Assembly: GCA_000934385.1 (NCBI GenBank)
Contig: KN880728.1
Coordinates: forward strand, 1-27,444
Length of the DNA stretch: 27,444 nt
DNA from: Cylindrobasidium torrendii FP15055 ss-10
Taxonomy: Eukaryota > Basidiomycota > Agaricomycetes > Agaricales > Physalacriaceae
Reading direction: 5' to 3'
Under the pieces are notes generated by a model. That model saw only the letters and a program-made list of their open reading frames with translations. It made no database searches and was not told where the DNA came from. This document shows, in pieces, positions 9,732 through 19,935 of the stretch. The translations under genes were made by a program, and so were the position numbers. Within the stretch, counting starts at the first letter, position 1. Each line of letters begins with the position of its first letter.

Positions 9732-10718
9732 ATGTTCGCCAAGTCTGCTTTACTTCTCGCCTCTGTTATGGGCATTCAAGCTGCGTCTCTGCCTGGTCTC
9801 CTTCCAGCGCGTGGATGGGACAACCACATTAGCTGTGGTACCACTCAAGATGCGAACCTCTCCGCTTGCCAGTCGCTCCTCGACAACTGGCAGCAGGACC
9901 TCCGCGACACCCTCCACTGCACCTACCACGCCACGGGCTCCGCCTGGAATGTCGCGTCCGTTGAAGGCTGTAAGTCCCCAATGTCTCCTGCTCGATTTCT
10001 GCTCACTTGTTCACAGGCTCGGTCTACATCACCAACATCAACGCTGAGTCGAGCGCCGTCAAGGAAGCCGTTCAGGCTCTTATGGGCTGCGCGGCTGTCG
10101 ACAAGGGCAAGGTCAACGGCCTCACCACCTTGAGCGATGGCTCTGGCGTCTGCATCGGTGGAAACGATGGCTGCGGCGAGTAAGTCCTTCTTTTGATTTC
10201 ACAGGAATTGCGTGCTCATTATTATCAGCTGTTTCGACGATGGGGACTTCAACCCTCCCAGGGCACGCGACGTTGTTGAGGTCGAGCCCCGCCAGAAAGC
10301 CGACATCGCGGGCAGCATTGCCGAGCTTGTCAACGCCATCCTCGGTGGACACTCTGCCGACGACACCGCGCGCGCGAACACCGTCAAGAACGTGCGCGAT
10401 GGGCTTGCGGACGAGTACAAGAGGAACGTCGTCGTCTGCCACACCGACCATGAGGCGCACTGGGACGGTGTTCAGGGCGTCGACTGGTACCACGAGCACT
10501 TTGAGGTCGATATCCAAATTGGTGGTACCATTGGCTATGAGGTGAGCACATTCTCGCACAGTAAGGAGCAGCGTCTAACTCTTTCATAGGTGTACGTCGC
10601 AAAGGGCGGAACCTTCAAGCGCAAGGGTGACGGAGGCGAGATCAACTGGGGCTGGAACGGTGTCCTTGCGAGGGACTCGGAGGAGAATGGTTCCAAGCTC
10701 ACCTTTGCTACTCGCTAG
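9732..10718 (+). CDS. secreted protein: cysteine-rich domain plus C-terminal domain
   Basis: Four exons: 9732-9969, 10017-10179, 10229-10541, 10590-10718 (280 aa). The signal peptide is about residues 1-17 (ending GIQA). Residues 30-140 are paralogous to the small secreted protein on the opposite strand: SCGTTQDANLSAC aligns with ECGVAGDATLSDC, and GVCI plus CGDCF match at the end. Two cysteines of the relative are serines here (S76, S81), leaving eight in this domain. Residues 150-280 form an added domain ending in GGTFKRKGDGGEINWGWNG and a final LTFATR. This resembles fungal secreted or stress-associated domains of the DUF7888 type, but I am unsure of the name. The start was chosen for the TATA box at 9602 and the signal peptide. 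The function is unknown. Confidence 0.78.
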
Positions 10719-11003
10719 ATCATGATGAGGATTTTACGACACGAGCTTACCTTTCACCTAATGCACACACGATTTATTATTTTTTCCTCACGTTGTCAAT
10801 TGCAGGCGCACAGTTCGCTGAGTGCGCTGTTGAACTGCACTTACCGTTGTCCCTTCAAGATGTGAGGCTCCTCGTGCTACTTCTGTTAGTAGAAGCTATC
10901 AAAGTGCATAGGTCAAATAGTATACAGCAGATCAACTGCAAACACTAGCACCGGGCTACGAAAAACGAACATACATACATAGGTTTTGCTAATGAGCTAC
11001 AGT

Positions 11004-12596
11004 TCAATGATTTCTTACCCTCAAGCACCGCTTGACATAGACCTCCATCGCCTCACCGAAATGCGCCGGACCCACGGTCATTTCCACTTCCAAGCCACCT
11101 CCCAAAGCACGCAAGGTACTCCCAGCGACATGAATAGCATCACCGAGAACGTCCCAACGCTTATGAATCGGTACGTCCTCGGGCGGTGCACACGAGCACT
11201 CCCTTCCCGACCGAATGGCATAGAATGCTGTCGGGCACATGCGGTCCTTTAACTCGACATGCAGTATGAGCTTCTGGAGACGGCAGTTGGACCTAGCGGT
11301 ATGTGCGAGGTAGTACAGAATATCGGTGACCCAAGCGATATGGGTGGGGTCTGGACGGACAGCGACAACACGACGAGAAGCAGCATCGTGCTCATCGAAC
11401 ACCTTGATGATAACATGAAGCTCGGGAATCTGCGAGACGTCGAGGATACGGATGTCGCAGAAGCGGGATACTAGCAGCGAAGGCGCTCTTCTGTGTCGTA
11501 ACCTAGACTTGGAAGAGAATACGCGTGTGACTGCCTTGCGCAACGGAGCCCTGGGAGGTCTTGGGTGTACTGGTTCATCCTCTGAATTTAATCGTCAGCC
11601 GTCGAGCACAGGATAAGGATGCTTGAACATGCCTTCGACATTTCCAGGAGTGGCGCCTACCAGCTTCACTTTCTGCAGCGTCGGCCCGCACTTACTTACC
11701 AGATCCTGTATTTTGCTCACCGTCTTCGCGTGCATGTCCTGCGCGTCTCTGTACTCCACAACCAGCACTCCCACGTTGGGTAGGACGACCGTATCGCATA
11801 AAAGAAAGTCCAAGAGTAGAAAATCACTCGTGTGCTCCAACGAGAGGGAGAGATACGACGCAGACACCTTGAACGTACTGCGCCTTGGGACATGAACAAC
11901 ACCGCAGAAGGTCGCCTTTGCACGCTTGTTCCCTACATCGAACGTCTCCATATCATACAGCTTGTCCTTCACTTGAACATCCTCGACCATATTACGCTGG
12001 AGTCTTAGGACTTCCAAACCCAGCCGCGGCACCAGCGCCAGCACCCTGCCGTATTGCGAAAGCGCGCGGAATACGCAGTCACGCAACGTCAGGCAGGTGA
12101 TGGTGCTATGACCGATGCCGTCGAGGAATGCCCCGAGCACGCTGTCTGCGGTGTGGAGAAAACTGGTGTCGACGAGCAGACTCTTGAGCTTCTTCATCCG
12201 CGGAAGACACCAGGTCCCGATGCGCATTATGCACTGTCCACAGCTGCAGTTCCCGCGATATTCGAGGGTCTGGGTGAAGAGGAGAGGGTCGCCGAGGGTT
12301 ATCGATGCGCTTGGAGCCACATCGATGAGCTTCTTCATCGTGTCGCACCTCAGGCTGAGGCGCCGAAACAATCGATGGCGCGTGTGCGCAAGGAGAGGGC
12401 GGCCAGCAATGGAGAGTGCTTGCAGAGATTTGCCCGACACGTCTTCGCTGGCATAGGAAATAATTCGTGCAAGTACCCTTGTCGGAATGAACGTTGAATG
12501 CGTAGAGGACGCAAAAGATTGGGCTGAGGCCATGGAAGAAAAAGTGAGACAGGACGACGCATCAGGCGCGGTCAGAAGATGACGGAGGGAAGACAT
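11004..12596 (-). CDS. F-box-like protein interrupted by an in-frame TGA
   Basis: From the ATG at 12596 the frame runs 333 codons to a TGA at 11597-11595, then continues in the same frame for 196 more codons to 11004. The N-terminal part has an F-box-like segment (IPTRVLARIISYASEDVSGK and on to RLFRRLSL), then leucine-rich sequence, as in Agaricomycete F-box proteins that recruit substrates to SCF ubiquitin ligases. The second part (RHRRAPSLLVSRFCDIRILD and on) looks like the natural continuation. Explanations are a recent nonsense mutation, readthrough (the context is TGA-C), or a 102-nt frame-preserving intron at 11609-11508 (GTGCTC donor, CCAAG acceptor) that would remove the stop; that intron has no good branch site. 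A frame-compatible ATG 23 codons upstream (12665) is possible. The gene is convergent with the secreted-protein gene. Confidence 0.65.
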
Positions 12597-13538
12597 AGAC
12601 CGGCTATGTTGGTATGTATGTGTAGAGAAGGAGAAGAGAAAGAAAGAAGGTGAGGGCACTGCCAATCGTTGCAGAAACGAAAGAGAGAGCCTTAAGAAGT
12701 GCTTGATAGAACAGGCAGGCAGTATCCATCGGATATCATGCTGATGGTGGCGAGAGGAGCTCGGTTGGCGAGGCTGGCGCTAAATGGATTGAGGGTAGCC
12801 TAGTAGTAGTAGTTCACGTGCCAGTCAATACCAATTTCAATTAAGCCGCTATGAAGTGCACACTGCGGACTGGCTTTCCGTGTCTAGCCTTCAAGTCCTT
12901 ACTGCTCAGTTGAGTTATCGAGGTTTGATAGATTCCCGAACTGCTACATTTAGCCAATCAAACTTCCCTTTTTTCGGTCACGTCCACTCTCTGACCATCA
13001 GTACTGCAGCTTGAGGCGTCTATTGGGTTGTTGCTGATATACCGAGAGTGCGATGTGTCGAAGGGGTATAGGGAGAGCGGAGTATGTGTCGTGTAGCACA
13101 GTGATGAAGAGTTTTCGAGACCTGCAGCATGTGCATGAACATGCATACGAAGGAGCCGCTACTGCGATTCCGACTACTACTGTAGTACTTACGCTGAGAG
13201 TGATCGTCAAAGATAGCAGCTGAGCAACGTTGCCTCTCATAAGCGATGTTTTGGGACTCAGAAAAAGGCTACACCGGGCATTAGTCGACATGAAGAAAAC
13301 GAAGTCTCTTCGAGTTTGTGTCTTTGTGTTGTCGACCACATGGGGCATACCTAGGAAACGCCTAGTATGCTGCGCAGTGCAAAAACAAGTATTAGTATGT
13401 GCAGATAGCTATGTTACATCAACTCCATTGAGTACCAATTAAGACCAGAGTGCACTTACATCAAGTAACTTGGATATAATAATACCATACCCGTTCGTTA
13501 AATAAGGAATAGAGGACTACATAACGTACTATCAATAC
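12597..13538. other. intergenic region between F-box-like gene and DUF7918 copy 4
   Basis: About 940 bp with no supportable gene. The part next to 12596 is purine-rich on the plus strand, that is a CT-rich leader for the minus-strand F-box-like gene. Open frames at 12998-13348 and 12958-13146 overlap in different frames and show no domain. A downstream exon of DUF7918 copy 4 could lie here (see the finding at 13529-13541). Confidence 0.5.
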
Positions 13539-14712
13539 TTACAACATCCAAGTCAAATCTATCACTTCAGCTTCACGCTTCACGCGTCGTTCGGCCGTCT
13601 CTTTCTTGATGCGCGGCTTGATGTCCTGGGACTGCAACAAGGGAGTCAATCAAGGGCTTGGAACGGGCAAGAACAGCAATAAACCTGTGATGCGACGACA
13701 GCTCTGCCTTTCTTTTCTCTCTTTACAGGCTAAAAAGTATGAGTGCTGATGAACAACAACTAAACTTGACTTCTCACCTTCACGTCTGGCTCAATAATAA
13801 TCACTTCGTCGTCCGAGTCGATGCTGTCGACAGGCGCGGGCGGCGGAGGTCGCGGAGCAATTCCATTTGCCTGCAGGACCGCTAATTTCATCGTGAGCAT
13901 AGGTACAAGTAGGATGAGATACTTGTGTGCAACTCACCTAGTGGTCGATATTTGAACGTGAGCTCCATGGGCTCTCCAATACGTCGTCGCGTACGCCAGC
14001 GCACCGGATCCATGCGCTTACGATCATGGAAGGCATTGCCATACCTATCAATGCATAAGTCGTGGATATGTCTATCGGAAGCCACGCTGGACGCACGTAG
14101 TCTGATGGTCAATGCCTTTTTTCAGGCGCTCATGGAAAGCTCTAGGAGGCTGAGGCGCGTCAAAGTCGTATTTGAAACTGGCCTTCCTGCGCTCCTTTGT
14201 ATACTCGGTGCGCCAGGCTCGAATGGTGATGTCCCCAATATCTTGTGGAAGGTCGAGCAACGCAGCTTCGTCGTCTACGCACATGATCCCTTAGCATGCC
14301 GAACACATACCAAGGGGCAAACATGGTTTAGCGCACCAGTCTTGGAAACGGGCGTGAACATCAGTGGTCGCCTTTTCGTTTCGGATATTCTCTTGCCAAC
14401 CACGAGCCAATTCAAACGATGGTCTACCTCGGAGGGGACTACTTTCGTGGCGCTGACAAGGTTTCCATCCACGACAACTTCATAGTAGAAGGACGCTCGA
14501 GGAATATCTTCAACGCGGACTTCATATTTCTAGTATCTGCTGTCAGCTAGGGCGTATTTCAACGAGATGGAACCGGGGGCGCGTACTTTTCCAGCTTGAG
14601 ATGCGACCCAACACGTCGCATGGTGTCCACCCCCCGAAAGCGTATAGCCATATTCTTCGCACTCCTCGCCGCCCACAATGATTGTGCCACGGACGTTCTC
14701 GGAAATTCTCAT
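13539..14712 (-). CDS. DUF7918-type protein, copy 4 (divergent, VIDLT tail)
   Basis: Seven exons on the minus strand: 14712-14587, 14529-14337, 14274-14097, 14044-13938, 13881-13778, 13729-13685, 13631-13539 (281 aa). Exon 1 (126 nt) and exon 6 (45 nt) keep the lengths seen in the tandem pair. Globular landmarks are ECEEYGYTLSG, TCWVASQAGK, RPLMFTPV, FHERLKKG and LTFKYRPL. The sequence is strongly diverged from the three plus-strand copies, and the N-terminal AWV motif is lost. The tail has EVIIIE (227-232), VKRE (K239), IKKE (K260), VKRE (K269) and ends AEVIDLTWML. VIDLT is the textbook core of SUMO-interacting motifs, which supports the same reading of the other copies. The final TTG-TAA overlaps a perfect GTAAGT donor, so the true C-terminus may differ. 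Confidence 0.82.
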
Positions 14713-15065
14713 GAGTGAACGTCAGTCCGCCAGAGCGACTGTGATGGACTAAGGACAAAGCGCAAACGCGATCGAGAGCGCCGGCGACGGGCGTCCAGAC
14801 ACGATCACGTTCCTCCGGATCTCGGCATAGCTCTCAGTGGACTGCCAGTGAATCTGGCTGGAATGCAGCTAGAAAGAAATGCGAGTGTCCATTTGATACT
14901 AACCATCGTAGACTACGGAAAGTACAAGTTCGAATAAGTTCGCGGGTAAGTAGAGTAATAATCATCAAAGGTCCATAACAAAAGAGTTCAAGTCCGTCGT
15001 CGGCGCATAAGATAACTCGTAGGTAAACGTGAGACTTTGCAGATGGGGTATGTGAGACGAAAAAT
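14713..15065. other. spacer between DUF7918 copy 4 and the deacetylase gene
   Basis: Both neighbours are on the minus strand, so these 353 bp hold the deacetylase 3' end and the copy 4 promoter. No gene is seen. The TGATCGGC octamer of the other three copies is absent here. Confidence 0.55.
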
Positions 15066-16320
15066 TTAGCAGCTCCATGATCCCTAAAGTCTCGGGATGA
15101 GCAAGCAATGGTCATGGCAGTATGAGAGACACATACACTCTCGGGGGAGCCGACATTCTGGTAGGGTTGGTAGCCAAGGCATTCAGCGACAGTGACGAGC
15201 TGGTATCCGGCGCTGGTGAGGACCTGGAGGGCGTGGGGCAGCACGTCGTACGCGGTCGAGGCTGTAACAACATGAGCTGGTGATGATACACCGTGTGGGA
15301 AATGTGCTCACAGTAGGTCTCGTGGTTCAAAGCAAGGAGGTTGGATGGGTGGCTGGACACAAATTGGTCATAGCGAGACTTGCTGTCCGCTGCAGATGCT
15401 CCAACAGAGTCACCGGAGCTAGAGACGAGGACGTTAGAAAGTCAGGACGGGTAAAATGGACGAGACGCACTCAAAGTCCCAAATAACCACCTTTTGGCCA
15501 CGCACAGCAGACGCGGCGAGAACATTGTCGTTATAGTTGCCATACGCTGGAAGGAAATTGAATGGATAGGCAGATACAAACAGGAAACTGGCACGTACGA
15601 GGACGCATGAAAGCGGGGGTGACGCCGACAATACGCTGGAGTGCCTCTGCAGGAAGGTCAATACACCATCTGCTAGCGCGAGGCAGTACTCACGTTCAAC
15701 GCGCCACATCTCATCGTGAACTAGAACAATTTGTTAGGAGGAGCCGGGATAGATGTCGAGGAAGTGCACCTTGATCCCACGACAGGGTGCTCAGGTCCTT
15801 GTGCGACCAAGTATGCGAACCGAGCTGCATGCCAGAGTTGTACGCGAACTGGATGCCGCTCCTGATGTCGTTGTCGTAGATGCACTTGTCTAGGGAAAAT
15901 GTTGGTGGGTGGAAGATGGTTTCGACGAGTACCACGTACAGTTGTTTCCATCTGGAAAATGAGTGAGCAAGTGAAGTAGAGGAATAGGATGGACACGCAC
16001 TGAAGAAGAACGTTGCCTTGGCTCCATAGTCATTGAGCTTGCCCACGATATCCCAACTAATAGACGCGTAAGTTCCGGGATGTTTGAGTTGGATCGTACA
16101 CACATGTAGTTGTAGGGACCGTCATCCTGTTCACTCTGTCAGCGTCGGACCCAAGGAAAGCAATGAAGGAACGCACAAAAGTCAGCGCAACCTGGTTGGG
16201 ATTGCGGCAGCTGGAGATGACCTCTGCCTGCTGGCGCCTCTCAGGCGCTTCGCCAGTTGGATGCGCGACGGCGGCGCCGGCGAGGAGGGCGACCGTGAGA
16301 TGGGCGAGGTTGAAAAGCAT
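15066..16320 (-). CDS. secreted polysaccharide (chitin) deacetylase, CE4 family
   Basis: Eleven exons on the minus strand: 16320-16177, 16126-16104, 16056-16001, 15951-15940, 15889-15770, 15720-15694, 15646-15599, 15546-15471, 15418-15312, 15261-15137, 15083-15066 (251 aa). A signal peptide covers about 1-19. All NodB-fold motifs are present: TFDDGP at 47-52 (catalytic base and metal aspartates), HTWSH at 104-108 (metal histidines), RPPYG at 142-146, WDFD at 166-169 and a late ALNHETY. It should remove acetyl groups from chitin or related polymers in the wall or medium (family knowledge). Exon 4 is a 12-nt microexon in the conserved TFFFNGNN segment; the last exon is 18 nt and encodes GSWSC. 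Without these, the conserved motifs would be lost. I see no carbohydrate-binding module or GPI signal. A TATA box lies at 16411-16416. Confidence 0.9.
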
Positions 16321-18352
16321 TGGCGAGTCGAGAGAGATTGGACGGAGAGGAAGGGAGGAGGATGCGAAACGAAACGAACCTAAAAAAATTGGATATCACT
16401 CGCGTCCGAATTTATACTTTTCCTCCTTCACGCGCGGCCCGTGACTAAAAGGTACGGTGGCTGTAAATAGGCCCTGCCACGAGGCTCGGTTCGGGAGTTA
16501 CACACAAGCGCCCTTACTAAGTCCCCTAGCTCGCACACAGAAAGCGAACGCCTTGTCCAAGTGCGTATTTTTTCACCCATTTCTGCCATCTTGAGGCTTA
16601 CAAAGGTTGGAACAATGGGAAATTGAAAAGGCTGCTGCGCACCAGCCGGCGCAACGGGCGCGCGCGCGAGCAGAAGGACGCGAGTTCGAACGCGAGTCGA
16701 CATGGCAGGTCCATCCGAGATGTCTTGCGGCCGCCTCGAGGCTCGCAATGACGGGGTTCTAAGCCCGGCGGAAAGTATTTGCCCTCGAAATTGGGCTCAT
16801 GTGCCCCGTCTATTTGCGGTCATAATCCACGAAAAACGGCGAGCCGGTCTCACAGTCAAGATCGACTGGTGGGCTGACGTTTTTCAAGGCCGATATCCTG
16901 CTGAGTTTCTCCCGGCAAGAACGGTCGAGAACATATTGCCATTGCACTCAGGCTCACTTGGCGTCCAACCAGCATCCTTCATCCCACAGTGAGCTGAGCT
17001 GCTGGCCTTTTCGGATGATGGTAAAGTGCGAGAAAAAAAAGTCGAGCCCGAAGGTATCGGCTAGCCCGGAAGGTTCAGGGAAGCGTACGCCTAGATAATT
17101 GGGGTCCCAAGTATTTTTGACAGACAGAAGAAGGTCTCCAGCTCCACCCAAGTAATGAGCGTCTTCATTTCTCTCTGACAGTCAAGCTGAGTAGCGTCTT
17201 CGGCCATGTTTCAAGCAAAACTGGGCAAAGGGTAAACCGAAATTCGTGCGAAAGGTCGTGTATGTCTGTGAGAAAAGGAATCCATGAGGTGTAGTCGAAT
17301 TGCATAGATCGAGGTCAAGAGATGGTGGAACGAACGACAGCGAGAATTGCGCGATCGCGCACATCCGGCATGGCGGCCCGAGAACCGGCAGTGAAAAATT
17401 GTAGCACACAGGGACACCCAAGGAATAAGAAAACTAGTGTGTTATCGCATTGGGGCTGTAAGATGTCTCTTTGCCTCTTGAAAATTCTCTGGCACCTTGG
17501 GAATGGCAGATGAGAGCACATGCAATAGTCACGTGAGCGCGTTTTCCCCGGCGGCAATCGCTGGACTCACCGAAGTCCACCACACGTCCACCATGCCTCG
17601 CTCCTCATCTACCCAAGGGTGCGCGCGAATTCACACAACATGGGAACATCGATGATCGATTGTACACGCTCGTTATACCTGCAATTTCTCCCACTTCTAG
17701 TCTATGATGGCCTCCCAAATTATACTCACGGTCATTGTCTACATGTTTCCTTACTATTTTCGTCTATCCTCTCTTGCATAATAATGACACACCTCTTGAC
17801 CATAAGTCTACCGGGTCTTCACCAGAGTTACTCTCATGACACCTTAATCGCGCCTCAAGCTGGCCCGGAACAGGCACTTCGCGGTTGGTGGTCACCGTAT
17901 TGCAAGTAGCATCACTATACTCTCGTGAGGGCACAAGTAGCGTTAGAGAGAGGCTAGCAATGCCCGAGCTTGCACTCAGGACATAAGTTGGGCCAGCACT
18001 TGGCAGGCCCATTCCGGTATCGAATGATTGCACACAGAGGTACATGACCTGTATTATATCTTGCTCGTCTCCCATGACCACAATCGGTCTAGAATGCCTG
18101 TCCAAAACTAGACAGCCCGGGGGTCGTGTAGTACGACTTCCGCTTATAGGTTTCCATTGTTTACTAAGACCTTCCATTGTGTGTGACTCGTACATTGAAG
18201 GTATGGATATGTAAAAGAATGATATGCATGATTGATTATAATTTAATTTACGATAAGTATATTTCCTTCTTTTTAATCGTCATCGTGACCACTGAAAAGG
18301 AGACCTTCCAGGACCCAAACAAGGGACTTTAAGAAAGAATGAACTCTCAAAA
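16321..18352. other. 2-kb region without a supportable gene
   Basis: Beyond the deacetylase promoter, I see no gene in about 1.9 kb. Open frames (16702-16992 plus; 16428-16748, 17182-17421 and 17764-18195 minus) lack signal peptides, domains, repeats or exons that splice into longer frames. A GC-rich stretch at 16640-16700 contains a GTTCGAA tRNA B-box-like word, but no tRNA fold. A CACGTG E-box lies at about 17530. The AT-rich end near 18230-18290 likely holds the 3' end of the zinc-finger gene. Confidence 0.5.
16411..16416 (-). promoter_or_regulatory. TATA box of the deacetylase gene
   Basis: Read on the minus strand the sequence is TATAAA, about 91 bp before the ATG at 16320. Confidence 0.55.
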
Positions 18353-19440
18353 TTAGAGAGGCATGAAATTAAGATACCCGAGGGCGGCTTTGAAAGTAGC
18401 TGTGAAGACTTCAGAATGATGCACCTTCCAGTGGTCGAATGATACGACGTACCGATTATAGGGCTCATAGGAACCTCTGGTTCATTAGGACAGATGTGGT
18501 AGTTGAGCGCAGGGACGCTAGCAAAGCGTACATCGCATCCCGAACAGTCAAATGGCCTATCGAGAGGAGATTAGGTTGGAATCTAAGCCGAGGACAATGT
18601 GAGGGCAAACGTACATCCTGTCGACTTCGTCGGCGATCTCATGCACTGCGAGATGCATCTTGAGGGCATGAACTCCTACGAGCTCGTCAAGACACTCCTC
18701 GATAGGGCATCCTACGCGGTCCATCGGGGATAACGATTCCGAGGCAAAATAGGCGTCCGCTTCCTTGGACTAAAGGCTGTTAGTTCGATTATGAGGAAAG
18801 TCAATGACACTCATACCTTTTGTTTAATTATTTCTACGCATGCTGCATCATGCATCATGCTTACTTCACGCGGCGTGAGAGGGCTGCATGGCTCATCAGA
18901 GCACTCCGAGCCTGCGGTCTCTGGCTCAGCCAGTAACACGCTCTCGATACTCAGCGGCCACCAATCCTCCATATCCGAAAGGATATCAGTAGGTGAGCCG
19001 AGCTGATTTTTACATCCCCCACACCTCCCAGCCCGCTCAACCAGGGTGGTATCTGCGTCCGACGCCACTCCCTCCGAGTCCTCATCGTCCTCGATCCTCC
19101 CGAACTCGCGGTATTGTTGTGCATAACGCTGGGCCTTTGTCGGGGTAAATTCCGTACGAATCGTCAAGGGTTTTGGGCCGCGATTCCGCCTGCGAAGACC
19201 TTCATTCATATCCAGCTCGGCGCCTATGGCCGCGACGAGATCGGCGCAAGCAGCCGGGTCGAAGTACGTCCCAAGGCGTTTGTAGTTTCGGCTCTTCGCG
19301 CTGAAGACACTGTCTTTAGCGCTGGGAACGCTGAATTTTGCGGACGTGGGAGAGCCGGGGGGAGTGGCACAACGGTTGATCTCCTCGAGGCGTTCCAAGG
19401 ATGGGAAGGCGATGACAGATTTCATAGACAAAGAGCTCAT
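18353..19440 (-). CDS. C2H2-type zinc-finger protein
   Basis: Four exons on the minus strand: 19440-18817, 18769-18615, 18556-18453, 18399-18353 (309 aa), all phases consistent. Residues 1-208 are polar and probably disordered, with serine/acidic stretches (for example DDEDSEGVASDAD) and a CGGC pair. The C-terminal third has a finger C229-x4-C234-x12-H247-x3-H251. A second, atypical finger follows: C264-x2-C267-x12-H280-x1-C282. It ends SPII-ATFKAALGYLNFMPL. A nucleic-acid-binding or regulatory role is likely for the family, but the second finger has too short a final spacing for a classic C2H2 fold. A TATATAT element at 19547-19554 lies about 107 bp upstream. I do not recognise a specific orthologue. 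Confidence 0.72.
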
Positions 19441-19935
19441 TGTGATCTACAGAATGTGGCTTCGGAAAGACTTGGTGCTCGGATATGGTGTTGTGATCTG
19501 GCTGGGGGGTGAGAGGATGGAGGAATTGGGCAATAGGCCCAGCCAGATATATACGTTTGCACAGCCTACAAGACCACCACCTGGGGACCTTTGTTCGTCT
19601 TTTCTCATTGTTTGTTGCCGGTCTTTGCTGCTACCTTCTAGATTTGGGTATCGTAGGCAAAGAAGCCTTTCGTGACAAAACGCAGCGTGATATGATCAAC
19701 AACCCTGATGAAACGTGCTGGCCTCAGGGGTCCTGTGTTAACGTCACGTGAGCGCGCCTCTTCATTCTCGAGACAAATAATAGTCCATTATATGTATGGA
19801 CAGTGATACAAGACCGACATATCATATATCATTGACGGTATATACCGAGTAGATTTGCAAAAAACTGAGTATTGCCTACTGCACACAAATATGGCGTTGG
19901 GTAAAATATTCGCTGTCTTTCCAGACATCATGTCT
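19441..19935. other. intergenic region between zinc-finger and F-box genes
   Basis: These 495 bp hold the promoter of the zinc-finger gene (TATATAT at 19547-19554) and the 3' end of the F-box gene. A CACGTG E-box lies at 19745-19750. No gene is seen. Confidence 0.55.

Noticed and set aside
12998..13348. 117-codon minus-strand frame in the gap before DUF7918 copy 4
   Set aside because: It overlaps another open frame in a different phase, has no recognisable feature, and lies where the 3' end of copy 4 is expected.
16660..16700. Possible tRNA gene around a GTTCGAA word
   Set aside because: Only the B-box-like word is present; no acceptor stem, D-arm or anticodon arm could be folded around it.
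17764..18195. 144-codon open frame on the minus strand as a possible gene
   Set aside because: It shows no signal peptide, domain, repeat or splice-compatible neighbouring exon, and an uneven composition. A chance frame of this length is expected in GC-balanced DNA of this size.
17529..19756. 13-mer TCACGTGAGCGCG present at 17529-17541 and 19744-19756
   Set aside because: A few shared 13-mers are expected by chance in a 27-kb window, and the two sites have no common position relative to genes. The CACGTG core alone is too common.
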